In this document: in pieces, positions 40,878 to 55,800 of the stretch | Layout of the letters: each line of letters begins with the position of its first letter | Numbering within the stretch: the stretch's first letter is position 1 | From: Liolophura sinensis | Lineage: Eukaryota; Mollusca; Polyplacophora; Chitonida; Chitonidae | Assembly (NCBI RefSeq): GCF_032854445.1 | Contig: NC_088306.1 | Coordinates: 18,569,764-18,633,763, forward strand | DNA length: 64,000 nt | Reading direction: 5' to 3' | The notes under the pieces: model-generated | Database searches by the model: none | Seen by the model: the letters and a program-made list of their open reading frames with translations, nothing else | Told to the model about the DNA's origin: nothing | Translations under genes and position numbers: made by a program

Positions 40878-43800
40878 TGTAGATTCTGGAAACAATTTAT
40901 TTCAGGACATAATAAACACGTGTTTAACAACAACAATATTGTTAAATTCAATCCTTTTTGAGATCATTAATTTATTTCAGTATATTTATTTTACTTACAT
41001 GGGCATCCATGGAGTTCATGGGTGGAGAAATATGTGCAAAGCCCAAGAAACAAAGCAAAGCCAAGACAAATATAAAACGAAGCAGAAAAACCGAATCAGA
41101 ACAGTCGTGATCATTGTGCTACTGTGCACCAGCTGTGAGGTGCTTTATGGTTGCTGTTCAGTACAGTATGTCAATTTCATGTCACTGGCAACACTGCACT
41201 CATAATGCAGGGAAACAATTTGGTGGGGGTGGGTGGGTTGTGACTCGTTGGTTCTCAACTGTTATCTAGCATTATCTTACAATCAGCTGGTTGTGGTTCT
41301 TGCGCAGACTGTTCTTGGTGATGAGCAGCACTTTGATGGCGTCTGGGATCTCTAGGTTCAGTTTCCTCATGTACTCTGACTCACGGATCAGCTCGTAGAT
41401 GTATGGGTCAAGGTTCACCAGCAGTTCCTTGTTTCCCGGCTTACGCACTAGTACAGGGGAGCGCAAAGCTGACAGACACCAAACAAAAAGATAATCAATT
41501 CAAAATTGACAAAATTACACAGAATTTTATTCCAGGCTGGGTTCAAACCCTTTCTATAAAATGTTGAGGCTTGACAGCTGGTAACACAAATGTAACCCAC
41601 TATAAGGAATGGAACAATGCAAAAGTAATACCAACCTGTTGTTGTTGATATAGTTTACTTTTGCATAATTATGGCTTGTTACACATTTTGAGCCAGCGAG
41701 TTATTTAATATACAATGACATGAAATATAATTAAACTACAGATTTTATTTGATAAAACTTTGCATTGAACCTGACTCAAACATTTTATAGTTTCACGGCT
41801 CCACTTGAAATGGCAGATATGACTGACCAAAGACTTGATGAACAGCTCAGCGGTTTCATGTTAACAGTTACATTCTATACACATGGAGTGTGTACCACTA
41901 ACTGGCACAAGGATTCCTTGCGATCCAATTTGCTGTAAAAACAGTGCACCCAGTCATACGTGCATGTACAGTAAAAGTTAAATCTCAAACTTTAACTGCA
42001 AATAACTCTTCTAATACTACGCATAGATATAAAGATCAAATACGCCATATGAGACAAAATGCTACCTGAGTAAGAACAGTGGTGTCTTACTTTCATGCTT
42101 TGCCACTTCCACACACTGAATCCAGCCTCTGTAATACAACATCTCATATTCAGTCAGAATGCGAGCAATCCTGTTGTATGAGCGGATGATCTTCTTGGCA
42201 TCTTCAGACTTTAAAATTGTCGGGTGTTTCTGTAAGTGACAAAGCGTCATACAAAGGCACAGTTTGTTTTTGTCTGATACCTTGCAAAATGGAATTTCTT
42301 TAAAAGAAAGTTCAGACTTTTAAATGTTAATGAGATGAATTTTGACAACAGAGACAACTTCCAATGTTACCCATTCAACGGGATGAACAAAATCTTACTA
42401 GACAATTGGAGGATAAAAAACAAGAGTCATAATATGATACCCTTGCTTTTCTCATGAACTACATAATAAAGAAAATTTCCAACTTATCCATAAAATGACA
42501 GTGTCTGTGAGGTATAGCTTGGGTAAAAATGGAGAACTGTGGTGTTGTAAAATGGACAAATGACCAAACGGAGGTATTTTTTGGAGGTTCATGTACATGT
42601 ATGCTTTACACTGACAATCTGTTACAATAGTGACTGGCTGTATATAAAGATTATTTATTGTATGTTGCAGAGATACTATACTCTACAGTTTTAAAAAAAT
42701 CTCTGTGAGGAGTTCAGACACCAGATCTTTGATATGCTAATAGCAACTTCTGCATGGGTGTAGAAACCAACTTCATTGCTATCTTTTATATGCTAATAAC
42801 AACCAGCTGACTAGCTCTCAGTGTACCAAAAGTGAAGACTCTTAATTATCAGAAGCCTGTGAAATTGTAATCTGGCTACTACATGATTAAGCTTAGGTAG
42901 ATCATGGATTAACGTGAACTGATATGGATGCACTTACATTGCAGTTTAACACAGATTTGAGTCGTACGTTGACATTATATGGTGAAGCTTACAGGTACAG
43001 AGAATTTTATTTTCATTCTTGGTGTTACTTGTTTAGAGAAGGCAGAGTAGTTCTTACAAATGCATAAGGCTCAAAAAACAACATGTTTTAAGCTAAATAT
43101 GCTACAAGAGTCATCTTCTATCATGATTTAACAGCTTGTTCTAAGTTTTTGTCTGCACAGCGTTTATTATTTTCCCACTCTATAAGTGACTTCAGCATGT
43201 TCACATATGAAGCAAACAGTGATTTGTGTGGAATTATGGTGTGGGTGTTTTCCCTCACCATGAACACTGTCATTGGCTCCTCTATCCTGTGGTATAGCTG
43301 TCGTGACCAGTAGATTTTACCAGCAACAGGGGGGAGGTTTCTGTGTAATGGAGGGTCTTCTCTGTACCTCTGGTATTGCTGCAACAAAATCACACGCAGG
43401 CTCCTTAACGCTCTACATGTACATAAAGTAAATAATCAGTAAAGTTCTTTTTTATCCTAATTCAATGTTACCAAGATGTCTATTTAGAAAGCAGCAATCA
43501 ACACATGAAACAAGCGGATGGACACTTAAGCCAATAAGACTTTATTTTCTCTTTGTTAAGCACCGTCTGTATAACCCTAATCCCCTCCACCCACTGCCCT
43601 TATATTTATGCTTTTTATTGTTAAAAAAAAGAAAAAAAAAAAAAGAAATAACGTTGTGTATTGTCTGTTTGAATAATTAAATGTTGTTTCACGAAATCTT
43701 TTTGGGTGTATTTTTTCAAGTTCAGAGTAGTGAGTCACTGAGCTGTTCGTATCATGGCGGGCAATGTCTCTGTCCTTGAGAACTGGTCTAGTTATCAGAT

Positions 43801-46800
43801 GATGTATGGTATCATGGCTGTGTTCATAGTTTTGTATATTTCAGACTTAAACTATATCTTACAAAACTTTACCTAAGAGTTTTTCTCTGTAATAGAAAAA
43901 AAATACCTCTCCTCCCCACCACCACATCATTTTTTAAAAAAAAGTGCCTCAGTGTGATGATGATTTATTATTCTTTTTTCATCCATTTTGCTACTATTAA
44001 ATGATCTGAATCTCCCCATCAGAGAACACAGAATAAGGACATCTACCTTTTTGATTTTATCAATTTCAGCACCAAACTGTTTCAGGATAGTGGAATACTT
44101 TTCTTCAACATGGAGACTTGGAATGTTAAGCTTCTCAAATCTGTCAAATGTAAAGAAAAAAAGAACGTTGTCAATGCTTATGGGGTGCTTACTGCTGAAA
44201 TAAAGATATTATTATATTGTAAAGTAATTTCAACCCCATATGTGGATAAAGTAGGAATGTAATCAGTTAATCTAATCTGCCAGCAGATAACCTGTGTTCC
44301 CAACACATGGACAGGCAGTAATTCAAAGGAAGGGAGACAACTCTGGTATCTATGTCTTTTGTTGGTTTACCCAACCACATTCTCCCCAAAGTAATTTAGT
44401 CAAGATTACGGCCAAGAATGCACCTTTTGAAGAGGCTTTAGGCCCTAACATATGGGGCTAATTCATAATGTTTTATACTTAACTCCTAACGATACTGTGA
44501 CATTTAGAGGTGAACAATACCTCACTCTCAGTTTCATACAAAGAGAGATAAAAAGACTCACAATATGCAGTTAAGTGTGCTTCCATACTCTTCTGCAGTA
44601 GTGTATATGTTTCTCACTGAAAATTCAGTTTTCCTATTATTTCTAAATTCTGAGGACCTTTGCTTGCCAAACTAGGAAAGTTGAGTGTTGGTTTTTATAC
44701 CTGAAGATAAGATCCAGGGCTTGGAGGATGGACTTCACCTTGTTAAAACAGGTTGTCATGAACAGCTTGATGTTACTCTGCAAGGAAAAATATTACAGGG
44801 ATTGAGTTGACATCATAAATAAAAAGTGTTGTAATTTTTCTGACTGATATAAAATAAATGTATTCTGAAATTAAAAACCCATTCTGAAAGTTTTGCTTTT
44901 GCCATTTATTTAATTTCAATTAAGATCAAACCAACTATTTTAAAATAATAGTCCAGAAAATTGTCCGTAAAAGAGCATAATGGTCATAATATTCTTGAAA
45001 ACATGCAAACTGAATGCCAGGAAACTCAAACCTGACCTGTAATTTGTCATGGTGAAGCTGCATAATGAGATTCAGTTCAATAAAAAAAAACTGGAAAATT
45101 GTTTTGTGACTAACTGGATGACTGAGACTGACAGACAAGGGGTAACCCTACAGTTCCCACCAGCTCCAGTTCCTTAACAAGAACAAGTGTATAGCTCTTT
45201 TTAAGTGTTTAAACTTAATTCCTCTCACTGCATCTTAAAACAGTAATCACAGTAAAATCATTCCACCAACCTCCAAGTCCTGCATTTGATTGCAGAAGTC
45301 ATCATAATCATTGTCAAACTCCATTTTGCGCTGGTCAAGGACATCGTAAGGTTTCTTCTGGATGGTGCTTGTGATCTGGTTAAACCTAGCGGCAAAGCTA
45401 TCAATACCCTCCACCTTGGACTCTGACAGTGTGGAGAATGTCTCCAGATGGTTCAGAAAAGAAATCACCTGCAAACAAAGAGAAGTGGACATACTGCACT
45501 GCCTTAAAGTTTGGCCCAACAAAATCCACTTTTCAGAAGCACGTATAGCCCCCTTTAATAAAGTGTTATTTTGTTTTTTCATATTTTTAGTATTGGTGCT
45601 TTCAACAATTAGGTTTTTCTGATAACAAATTAATCACACTTCACAAAAACCTCTTCAGTGGCCCAGCCTATTAAGTGCACGAATCAATCAGAATCAAACA
45701 AAATGTGTTACTATAAAAAAGCTAAATTTCAGGTAAAATACAATAATTCAAATTCGTTCATGAAGACACGTGAAAAGGTGAATTATATTCATTAAAAAAA
45801 AAAGCAAGAAGTCATTTTGTCTCTAAGGTCAAAATAATAACCTTAGCGTACTTTAGTGAAGTAAGGTCATTATTTGATCCTAATTCACACCACAAAACAT
45901 TTTATAAACATTGGACTATATTTGAAGCAGTTTTAGCACAAAAACCAAAGCATGACAGATGGACAGGCAGGCAGATCAAAATAAACACCCCACACTATTA
46001 AACAATATACATATATAATTTTTCTTGTTTTATCTGTTTCATACCAACACATAATTTTCTTCCCATTAGTTAAATTTATGTTATTGTAAACCAGTTGCTT
46101 CTACGTACGTAAACAAAAACAATAATATAAGCACTGTGCTTACTTTTGTCCCATAATCCAAACAAAGTACGTTCAAAACAAATATCCCTCACTTATGCTG
46201 ATCAAAGTGTAGGGCAAGAAGAATGATAATATGATCACTGTAATATACCACAGCTATATGAGGTTCAAATAGAGTCGGCTGTGCCAAAAAATGTAACAAA
46301 AAAACATGTTACAGTATCTCATTTTGCATAGAAAAGTATGGCGCTAGCTCACCTTTTCTAATCTTTTGCAGAAGGTGTCAAATTTACCAAAGATATACAT
46401 CTCTGAGAACTCAAATGCCTTTTCTCCTGGGGTGGTCTCCGTCTTCTCTTTGGTCCTCCTGAAGGCTTCCTTGTACTCCTGGTAGAGGCGAGTGCAGTTC
46501 AGTAGCTTCCCGATCACTTCCTTACGTGGCTGTTCCCATACCTTCACCATACCATCTTCTGTGATGTAACTCTTACAGGCTGTCACCATCTGGTTTGTCA
46601 CCTACATGCCACAGAGATAACATGCAATCTTGGTATGGTTGTATCACATGTACAACCTACAACAACAAGTGTGCTGGACAAACACAAACCCATCTGCAGA
46701 TTTAACAGCTTTGCATGTAAGAAACTCAGAAATATAGTCATTTAATTGCTGTTTTCACCTGGTTACTTTATTCGATTAAAATAGGCCCAGTTCAAAAAAG

Positions 46801-49800
46801 AATGTAAATATGAACCTATACACACTAAAATGAAATAACTGTCTGATGTGCTTTGATTTCTATACTGTTCAATTCCCTGAAACTTACTATTTCCAGACAA
46901 CTGAAGTGGAAATCAAGAATTTGATTGTAATTAACAGCCCCAGGAACCAAGTTGACCTCAATATGAACATTTGTACCAAACATGAAATACTTATCTACTG
47001 CAATCATGTCACTGAAATTTGCTATTTTCAGTTTATTTCCCTTAAAAACAGAAACATTATCAAAACAGATGTAGTTTAAATAGAAACCTAGTTTACCTCA
47101 ATATGAGCCTGCATACCAAATATGAAATTTTTATATGAGGCGGTTTGCTTTATATTGTATTCATGTTGTTCATACAGGCATAAAAACAAAAGGGAGGAAG
47201 GATGGACATTGTGACATCGTTATTCCCTTTGGCATATTATGGTGATGGAACCAAAAGTGTCCTCTATAATACTTAATCCATCTTGGTTTCAGTTTCATTG
47301 ATATTTTATACCAAGCTACATTTAAAGCTGTAGGCAATACTACACTACATGTAGGTATTATGCTGTGTAAGATAGTACATACATTGTATCCTCTCAAATT
47401 TACATGTGCCATGCAACCATTTTAAAATCTTTCACTTTCAAATTCAACTACCGGTAAGTTAGAGCCAGTTTCAAACAGAATACCAGGAACCTCAAAACAA
47501 GTAGTTTATAAACAGATATGCAAAGGAGTGTTTAATTAGTTCTGAATCAGTTCCTCTCCAAACTGCATGTACCTTTATGAAGAGTGAGGTCATTCTTTCT
47601 GAAGTGTTGTAGTATCTGGAGATGTTGTGAACCATTCGTATGGCATTTACAAGTCCTCCAAGACAATCAATCATCCCAACCTACAATAGTATGGTGTAAT
47701 TGGATATGAAAATATATTGGATATATCACTCATCTTTCACAGTGAATTTATATGTATATGTATTTCATATTTCAGAGTAAGAGCGAATTGACAGACACAG
47801 CAATAGGGGAGTTTTAAGTTCAAACTCTTTTATCGCTAAATGTATACAGTCAAGTCCTACTGTATCGTGTAACCTTAAAAATTTTAGGCAACTATTTCTG
47901 ATCACATTTACTGCAACATGGAAGTCTGAAAAAAGTTATTTAGAGTAGATGAACGATGAAGAAAATTGAAAAGCTAAACATGAGAAGTTCCTACAGGAAA
48001 GAGGTGTCATTGATGCCTCTGGAACACAGTGAGACAGGTCATCGGGTAAATTACTGTCAACGATGTTTGCCTAAAATTTTTCACAAATCACTTGATACAG
48101 TAGGACAGTTTTAATCTTCAACGCCAAAAAAAAAACTTCCTACTCAAATCTCCCGTTATAAAACCATTTTGTGATACATTAACACTGTGCCCATAATAGC
48201 ATTTATACTAACACTCTTAGCTTTTTTGAACGATTCTGTACAGATGTATTCCAAACCAATACATTCGTGTCTTTAAATTGTGTTTCACTGACCCTGTTTA
48301 CATATAGAACCACAGCACTTCGACACATAAACGACAGTCATAGTGGATGTGGATTCAGGCACTCCGCTAGTGAGAGATTCAGATTAATACTGAGCTGTAG
48401 CACGTATATTCATTTCATACTATTACACTGATTTTTAACACAGCACAGTTTTGTAACAGGTTGGATTTCTGCGAAACTCACAGGGTCAGATCTGTACAGT
48501 GGCTCACAGAACTTCTCCAGAGTATACAGGAACTTCACATTGTCTTTGGCTTCATTAGCGTAATCAGTGATCCTTCTGTCCAGTTCCTTCCAGCGCTATC
48601 ATCAACAACAACATATCATGATTAAACCTTAATTAGAATACCTAAGAGTGATATGACTGATGTGTATTTCGCTGCACTCGTCTAACTGAAAACTTGAAAC
48701 TTGGCTCACAAAACAGACGCAGCATGTGTGTAATTGGAATGACTTCTCAGGTCATATTTCGATACAGAACCACTATAAAGATGATTTTACATTGTCAGGT
48801 AACTTATTACAACTATTATGCCTCCCTGTTCACACATTTGGTGTTGTGTAGCACATTTTTGGTAACTAGCATTTTACATTTTCAGATATTATTTTTACAA
48901 ATTTAGATGATAAATAATATTTTGAGGAAATTATTTTACAATTTTGGGTGATTTCACATTTTCAGGTGATTTTACACTTTCATGACATTGGTGGCTGGAG
49001 ATGGATAACCCACACAAGGTTTGATTGAATCTGAAACAAAGCAAGTACTTGTATTGCAGCTGACAGGCACACTTGGAGTAAGCACTGCGCTGTACCAATA
49101 CCTAAAGCATTGTCGGTAGAGTATGTGAAAACATAGATGTATATAAGTAAACTGGCAAGTATCATATTTTATTGTGGTATCATACAAGATGGGGACCACT
49201 GAATAAATGAGAAATACTGTCACAGGCAAACATTTTTTATTGTACACAGAACAATACCGGTAACTGAAAACACAACGCAATAAACAATTACTATGCTATT
49301 AAATATACTCCAACCACTGTTCACCAGGAAAAAAGATTGATGTAACTACATATAAATGTTTTAACAGCACATAAGTGGGGCTTTACATGTTTGCCCACTT
49401 CCTGTTATTATATCACAGGCTGATGTAATATCTAAAAATATCTGATAAAATATCTGCTGATAATATGTCTATTTTTATTACCGACATATTTATTATAAAT
49501 GTTTTATTTGATGTAATTACAATTTCATATGACTATGGTATTCTCACAGTTTTGTATTTGTTCTTTTTCTCAGGCTGAAATGTCACTGGGTTGGAAAGCT
49601 GTACTACTATTACTTTCTGCCTTCCCTACATACAAACATACATACAAACCCTACATACACTTTTCATCAGAATACATGTATATGTACAGAGCAGCACTAA
49701 GAGTTTTGGCTGACCTTGAGAAGCTTGGACTTTGCCACATTAAGAATGGTTAGAGTCATGCGACACTTGTGGCTCTTGACTTCTTCCAGGAGAGAGCTGA

Positions 49801-52800
49801 AGCGCGCCTGGAGCTGCCTCCAGTGGTCAAGCTCAGCGTGAGGACCTGTGTCATCAGCCTCCTTCCTCATCTGGTCACTCTTAGCCAACAGCTGTCACAA
49901 TACAAAAACTCCCAGGTTATACTGTAACACAGTATGACTACACTTAACAGGGGAATATTAGCCAGGGTATAACAAAAGGAAAAGCAATGAATAATAATTA
50001 TATTTGTTTATTTAATTCATGTTTTACACCATACTCAAGAATATTTTCACTTATATGCCGGATACACTTATTCAGCATTAAGGCTGGAAGAAACAGAGCA
50101 GAGCCCAGGGAAAACCCACAGCCCTCTGTACATTGCCTGCAGTTAGACCTTCCGAAGTATGACTGGAGAAAAAGTCAGAATAATGATTACAAGTGTAATG
50201 GTATCGAAACAGAATATAATTATGAGCGCATGAAAGTGATGCAATTACAATGTCAAACATTAGTAAACATCTCGTCACCAGGTTTTTTTCGATGGGCCGG
50301 AACTCGATTATAAAGGGTACTCACATCTGTTTGTCCACACAGTCGAAACAGGATACAAGCGTGTACTCTACCAACCATAAAGCATCAAAAAGTGTTTCAA
50401 TTGTTTGAGGTACTGTTACTCAATAAGCACGCAACTGTTTACATACTGCCTGGGTGTAGCAGGCATGCTGTCATGCTGTACATACATGTAAGGCAAACAT
50501 GGAAGAGACAATTGGCTCACCTGCTCTATCTGCTTACACCAGGTTGTAGCCAGATCCTCTAGTGCCAGGACAATGTCTGGGTTAGCAGCAGCCTCAATAC
50601 AGTCAGGAGCACTTTTAATTTCACTCAGGTCTACCTTGTCAGACTCACAGTTCTCCAGTGTTACTCCCTGGTCACTGTTGATCTGAGCACCTACAAATGT
50701 CATTCTCAGTCTTATTAACTATGTACATGTATAAGCAATGGGGACCTGGCAAACACCCAGCAGGACTCCGGCAGCATGTTATAGAGGTCAAACATTCTTT
50801 TCCCATGAAAGACAAAATAAAGTCATAGCACAAATTTATCTTATTGTTATCTTATTTGATTGGTGTTTTACGCCATACTCAAGAATATTTCACTTATACG
50901 ACGACAGCCAGCAATATGGTGGGAGGCAGTACAAATTGAATGAATGAATGAATGCTTTACAATTAATGTCATACTTCTGAATTTTTCAGCCATATGACAA
51001 TGAGGAGTTGTTAGGTGTGTGTACTTATAATGTGTCTTCTTGTGGTACCGCGAGTCCATGCCGCCGAAGTGCTGCCGTCACTAAAGTGTCATGCCAAAGA
51101 CACCAGACATGACACCCCAACCAGTCACATTATACTGACTCCGGGCCAACCAGTCCTGTTTCCTTGCTCTAACCTCTCAGTGATGAGCGCCAAGGGATCC
51201 CGGCTCTCCCGACTTCACGAATTAAAATCATTATGGATGCTGTGCTCCAATATATTTATAATGTAACAATGGCTCGAAGCATGTCTTACTTCACACTAAC
51301 TACATCTCACGGGATTACAAATATGACACTTCTCCACTGCATGTATATATATCTTAGATGACTTTTAAGATTTGCTGCTTGCAGGGTACAAATACAATAC
51401 ACTGAAATGTTGTTTGGTTTTACCTGTCGTGTGCAAAGGATAGTGAATTTTATTAGTCGTCTCTCCAGAATTTTATCTGCACCTGTTTTCACAACATTTT
51501 TCTGGAACACTCACAAAATTATTGTGCGACTGTTTTGGTTCTAATTGTTTGCAATAATGAGGAGGTGGCATATTTTTTAATCCCATGCAGGGTTCACCAG
51601 TGTGAAGAGCAACTGTTCCATCAAGAATGGATTGTAGCCTAATGTCTACACCGTTACAATGTATCAGTTTCTATTGTTACATCGTACTGTCTTTAATGTG
51701 ACGTCATCATCATGAAATGGGGAAGGAACATCTGAAGTCAATAAAATGACAATAAGGTCTTGCTCCAGGGCTTATGACAGGTCCCCATTGCAAATCATAA
51801 CTGAAACCACAGCATCAGTATGCTGCGTCTTTGGGTTCTTATCATAAACAGGCCATGTTTTCATAGACAATATGATTAGCCAGGTTAGTTATTTTTAGTT
51901 TTCAGGATCATCAGGAAGATTTAACCTCCCGGGTTTCAGTTTCAGTTTCCTCTTGCCAAGAAACTATGCACTTTTACTCACAGTTTACGTAAAATCTTCC
52001 AGAAGGCCATCGTCATGGAAAAATGACAACGTGCTCACACACACAACTATCACAATTGTTGGAAATAGCTCTAATATGTATCTTAAAAATACATTAGTTA
52101 TCTCCTCTGAAAAAAATCTTGCAGACATGAGCACATGCCAAGTTGCCAAAAAGATGGGGCTGATATACATGTCTAACATGGATTTTAACGCTCTAATTAT
52201 CTCAACACCCGATTACATGTAACGTCCTTACCTGTCATCAGGTATCTCACAATATGCAATGTTTAAAACATGATTTCTTATCTGTCACATGTGACAGATT
52301 TTATTCAACCTGTCAAAAGCAAATTTTACCTGTTCGTAACATGCTGTATTCTTATATGCAGTTTTCACATTATGTTAGTATGAAAACAGAGTGACACACC
52401 AGTGCAAATGACCCCGAAATAGTAAAAATATAATACACTAAACTGTGTCAACACAACACACTGTCTGAATATGGTGCATACAAACTAAACTGACTATATC
52501 CATGCAAGACGCCTAGCTTGCATAGATGCATGAATATCTACATGTATGCATACATCAAATACTTCTATATAAAACTAACCATAGGATTCTTTAAACATGC
52601 AAATTTAAAAACACTGCCTTTAATAACATGATGTTAAACATGCATTCTGGAAGTGTTGCTTTTACAATACATGTCCCTTACTGGACTGCAATACAGTGTA
52701 TGTCAGAGTTCAAAACATGCAAAATAGGTCAGAATTTTGTTAAAAATTGATTGAACTGTGCATGCATGTGCTGGAAATTGATCGTGACTGGTCATGGTGT

Positions 52801-55800
52801 CATACGTACCACATTTCAATTCATTACAAATTCTGTGATTAGACAGATGGGCCAGATACTAAAACTATTTGGCCAGCAACCCACAGATGGTTGTGGGTTC
52901 CCACTGGCCTCTGCCATAATGTTGGCTGCCGTCGAATAAGTGAAATACTCTTGAGTACGGTGTAAAACACCAATCAAATAAATAAATAAAACTATTTGCA
53001 AACATATTTATAAGGAATTAAAAAATCATGTTATCCATATTTATCATTCACAATCTAACTTGAACTCTAAGAGAGTAAAAAGTATTGTCATTATGAAATG
53101 CTATTAGACATTTGTATCCTATTTTACTACAGTCAAAATGCTGAATATGTGGAAGATATTATTACTGTGTCTGCACAATTCAAATAACATGTATACCACA
53201 GAATGTTTCTGCTTGAATCCTTTCAGGACTTACACTTCAAATAATCTGTGAAATAATCATAGCTGTCCAGGAAGTTTTTCTTGGCTTTTCTTCCCTGAGC
53301 AGTCTCATTGAGCTGACCCCAGTTGGACAGTGAGTGAAGCGCTGGGCGAAACACTTTGATCAGGACAGTCTGTAGGCCGGAGATGAGGCCATCTGAGGAA
53401 TCTACATAACCAAATATCACCTCCTGCAACATCAAGGACAACTCATGATTAGGTATGACCTTAGTGATCAGCACTATTACATCTACCAGCAAAAAAGTAA
53501 GAATCTTACAGTGTTATTAATATGGACAGGAAGTGATTATTAAACTGTTTATCAAAGATACTTCTCTTGGTTTAATCCCAGTCCCACTGTTCTATAATGA
53601 TTGGTGCATGGTAAAATAAAGAGATGGACAGCTCTTGTAGGGCCATTTACATGTAGGTGGTCTTACAGCAGATCCATTGGATATCACTAAATCTAGAAGG
53701 CCTTACAGAAGGTCCATTGAATACCACTTACATACCAATTGCCTTCCACCAAAGTGACAGGCATATAAAATGCTTTCCCGCTGTGGGAGAAAACCTATGT
53801 GTCACATGTAGGAAAGTTCTGTAGTTTATATGTAGTACCTCTGGTAATGTTTGGTGACATATAAAGATTTACAACAATATGTTGGGGAAAGACAAGTGGT
53901 CTTCGACTATATGAAGACTGCTAGTGCAAATAGCCCCAAGAGCACAATATACAGCTTACTGTCGTTGGTGAGAGGTAATCTAGAGGTGGCCAGCATTATC
54001 GTAGGAAACCGGACAGAAACCAAAGGAAACCCACGGCCATCTGCAAGTTGTTCACAGTTGCCTTCCCACATACCAGACAAAGCTGGTGTCTGCATTGGCG
54101 AGATGCTCCTGGGTCACTGCTCCAAGCTGGCATAGTCAGTTTATAGGTTGCAGGACAAGATATTACAACAGAGATCTATTGACAGATGAACAGTTGGAAA
54201 CATTGCAGGCAAAGAGCAATCCCAAGTGAGGCTTCATGCAAAGTACCAGCCATACATAAAATCGTAGTCCAATGCAAGACATCACACAGAAACCAAATAC
54301 CAAACAGACAAATCGGGTGGGCAAATTCCAAACCTGATCAAGGTTTCATGACAATTAAGGTACCCACTGTTATAATCTGAGATTAATCAAAAATGTTTGA
54401 GCCAACTAAACTGTCATACGGACAGATGGACCGACAAGCTGAAAACAGTGTACTCCCTTATATAAACTGTATAACAGTAACACTAGCAGTCCTTAACTGT
54501 CAGATATGGCAAATCTCACATCTTTTGAACAAAAATAATGGGTTATATATATGGTCACTATTGTAAAATGCCAAAATGGCAGTTTTCCCCAAAAGTGAGA
54601 ATTTAAAGAAGACTGGAAATTTTATACTGTTCATTTTCATAAACATGCATACAGTTTACACCCATGCTGATTTCTGCCTTTATAAAGACAGACAGACAGA
54701 TGCAACATAAAATATGGCAGCATAGGAAATTGACATACCACATTCAGGTGTATAATGAACATCTCACATTACAAGTAAAGCAAAAGCATGTTAAAGTTAA
54801 AGGAAAATAATAGCCCAATTTTGTACATCTATATAAAGAGCCAATGGGGTACCATTTTCACCCATGGGCATTATACACAACTGTAATTATTTACAGGTCT
54901 TTGCACCAGAGTGAGTGTCAGTCTTCTATTTCCTGACTCCACCTAAATTATTCATTTAATTTTGATGTACAATTTTGTTCATGTGAGTTTTCAGTCAATA
55001 ACAATCGCAGTTATACATGTAGGTGCAGCAAATTTATTTGAAGCAGGATGAACATACAACTGCTTTATCATATACCTGACAAATCTCGATCCTTAACTTA
55101 AAGCAACAGCCCAAAGTCCATAAATTACAACAATGTATTATCAAAAAGTGTCAAGAGGCAAACAACAAGCGTGTATTAAATCGTGTATTCACACTTACAT
55201 CTGCTATCTTGACAGGTGTTAGGGCGATTTCTGGTTTGGCCCTGATAAAATACAAACACTTCCCTGTCAGAGGTTGATGTCTCCCGTCTGTGACAATAAG
55301 GCGAGGAATAACAGACCCTCGTAGTACACCGTGGATTACTCTCCCACATTCTGAAACACCAATACCAACATGAACAATTAATAACTATAGTATACCTTAC
55401 AGGTATAAATTAACCACACAATTTTTCCACACCTAAAAGGTGAACACAATGATCCTGCTTTCATGTAAGGGCTGGTCAATTTGGCAGATCCACTCCATTT
55501 TATCAAAACTTTTTCACTTTAAAAATGTTTTACCCCGTGCAGTGGAAGAAAGTATAACACCTAAAGTGGAAAGATGTTTATCTTGTTCTTGTCATCATCA
55601 CAGACATTCTATCTCTGCTACTGATTTCATTATGCTTCCATATAAAGAATAAATTTCATTTAAATCAAACCATTTTGACACTTTTTTACCTTCTAAAGGG
55701 GGCATGGGGAGGTCTTGATAAAAGAACAGTATACACTTAGAACCACCAGCAACAAAAAACTGCTCCATGGACCTCAAATGCTGAAAAAAAAAATATATAT

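Larger units (their letters stand above)
41469..49714 (-). other. Introns 8-16: survey of non-coding stretches
   Basis: 41469-42090, 42230-43258, 43379-44046, 44141-44700, 44778-45270, 45469-46352, 46602-47572, 47681-48481 and 48596-49714 contain no element I recognise. Notably this 8 kb block lacks the SINEs and MITEs found on either side. Confidence 0.65.

Noticed and set aside
40831-41205. 124-residue ORF beginning with alternating Ile-Tyr
   Set aside because: It is an (AT)n microsatellite read through intron sequence.
53228-53236. Alternative donor for exon 6 two bases earlier
   Set aside because: It would put exon 7 out of frame; the GTAAGT donor keeps phase.
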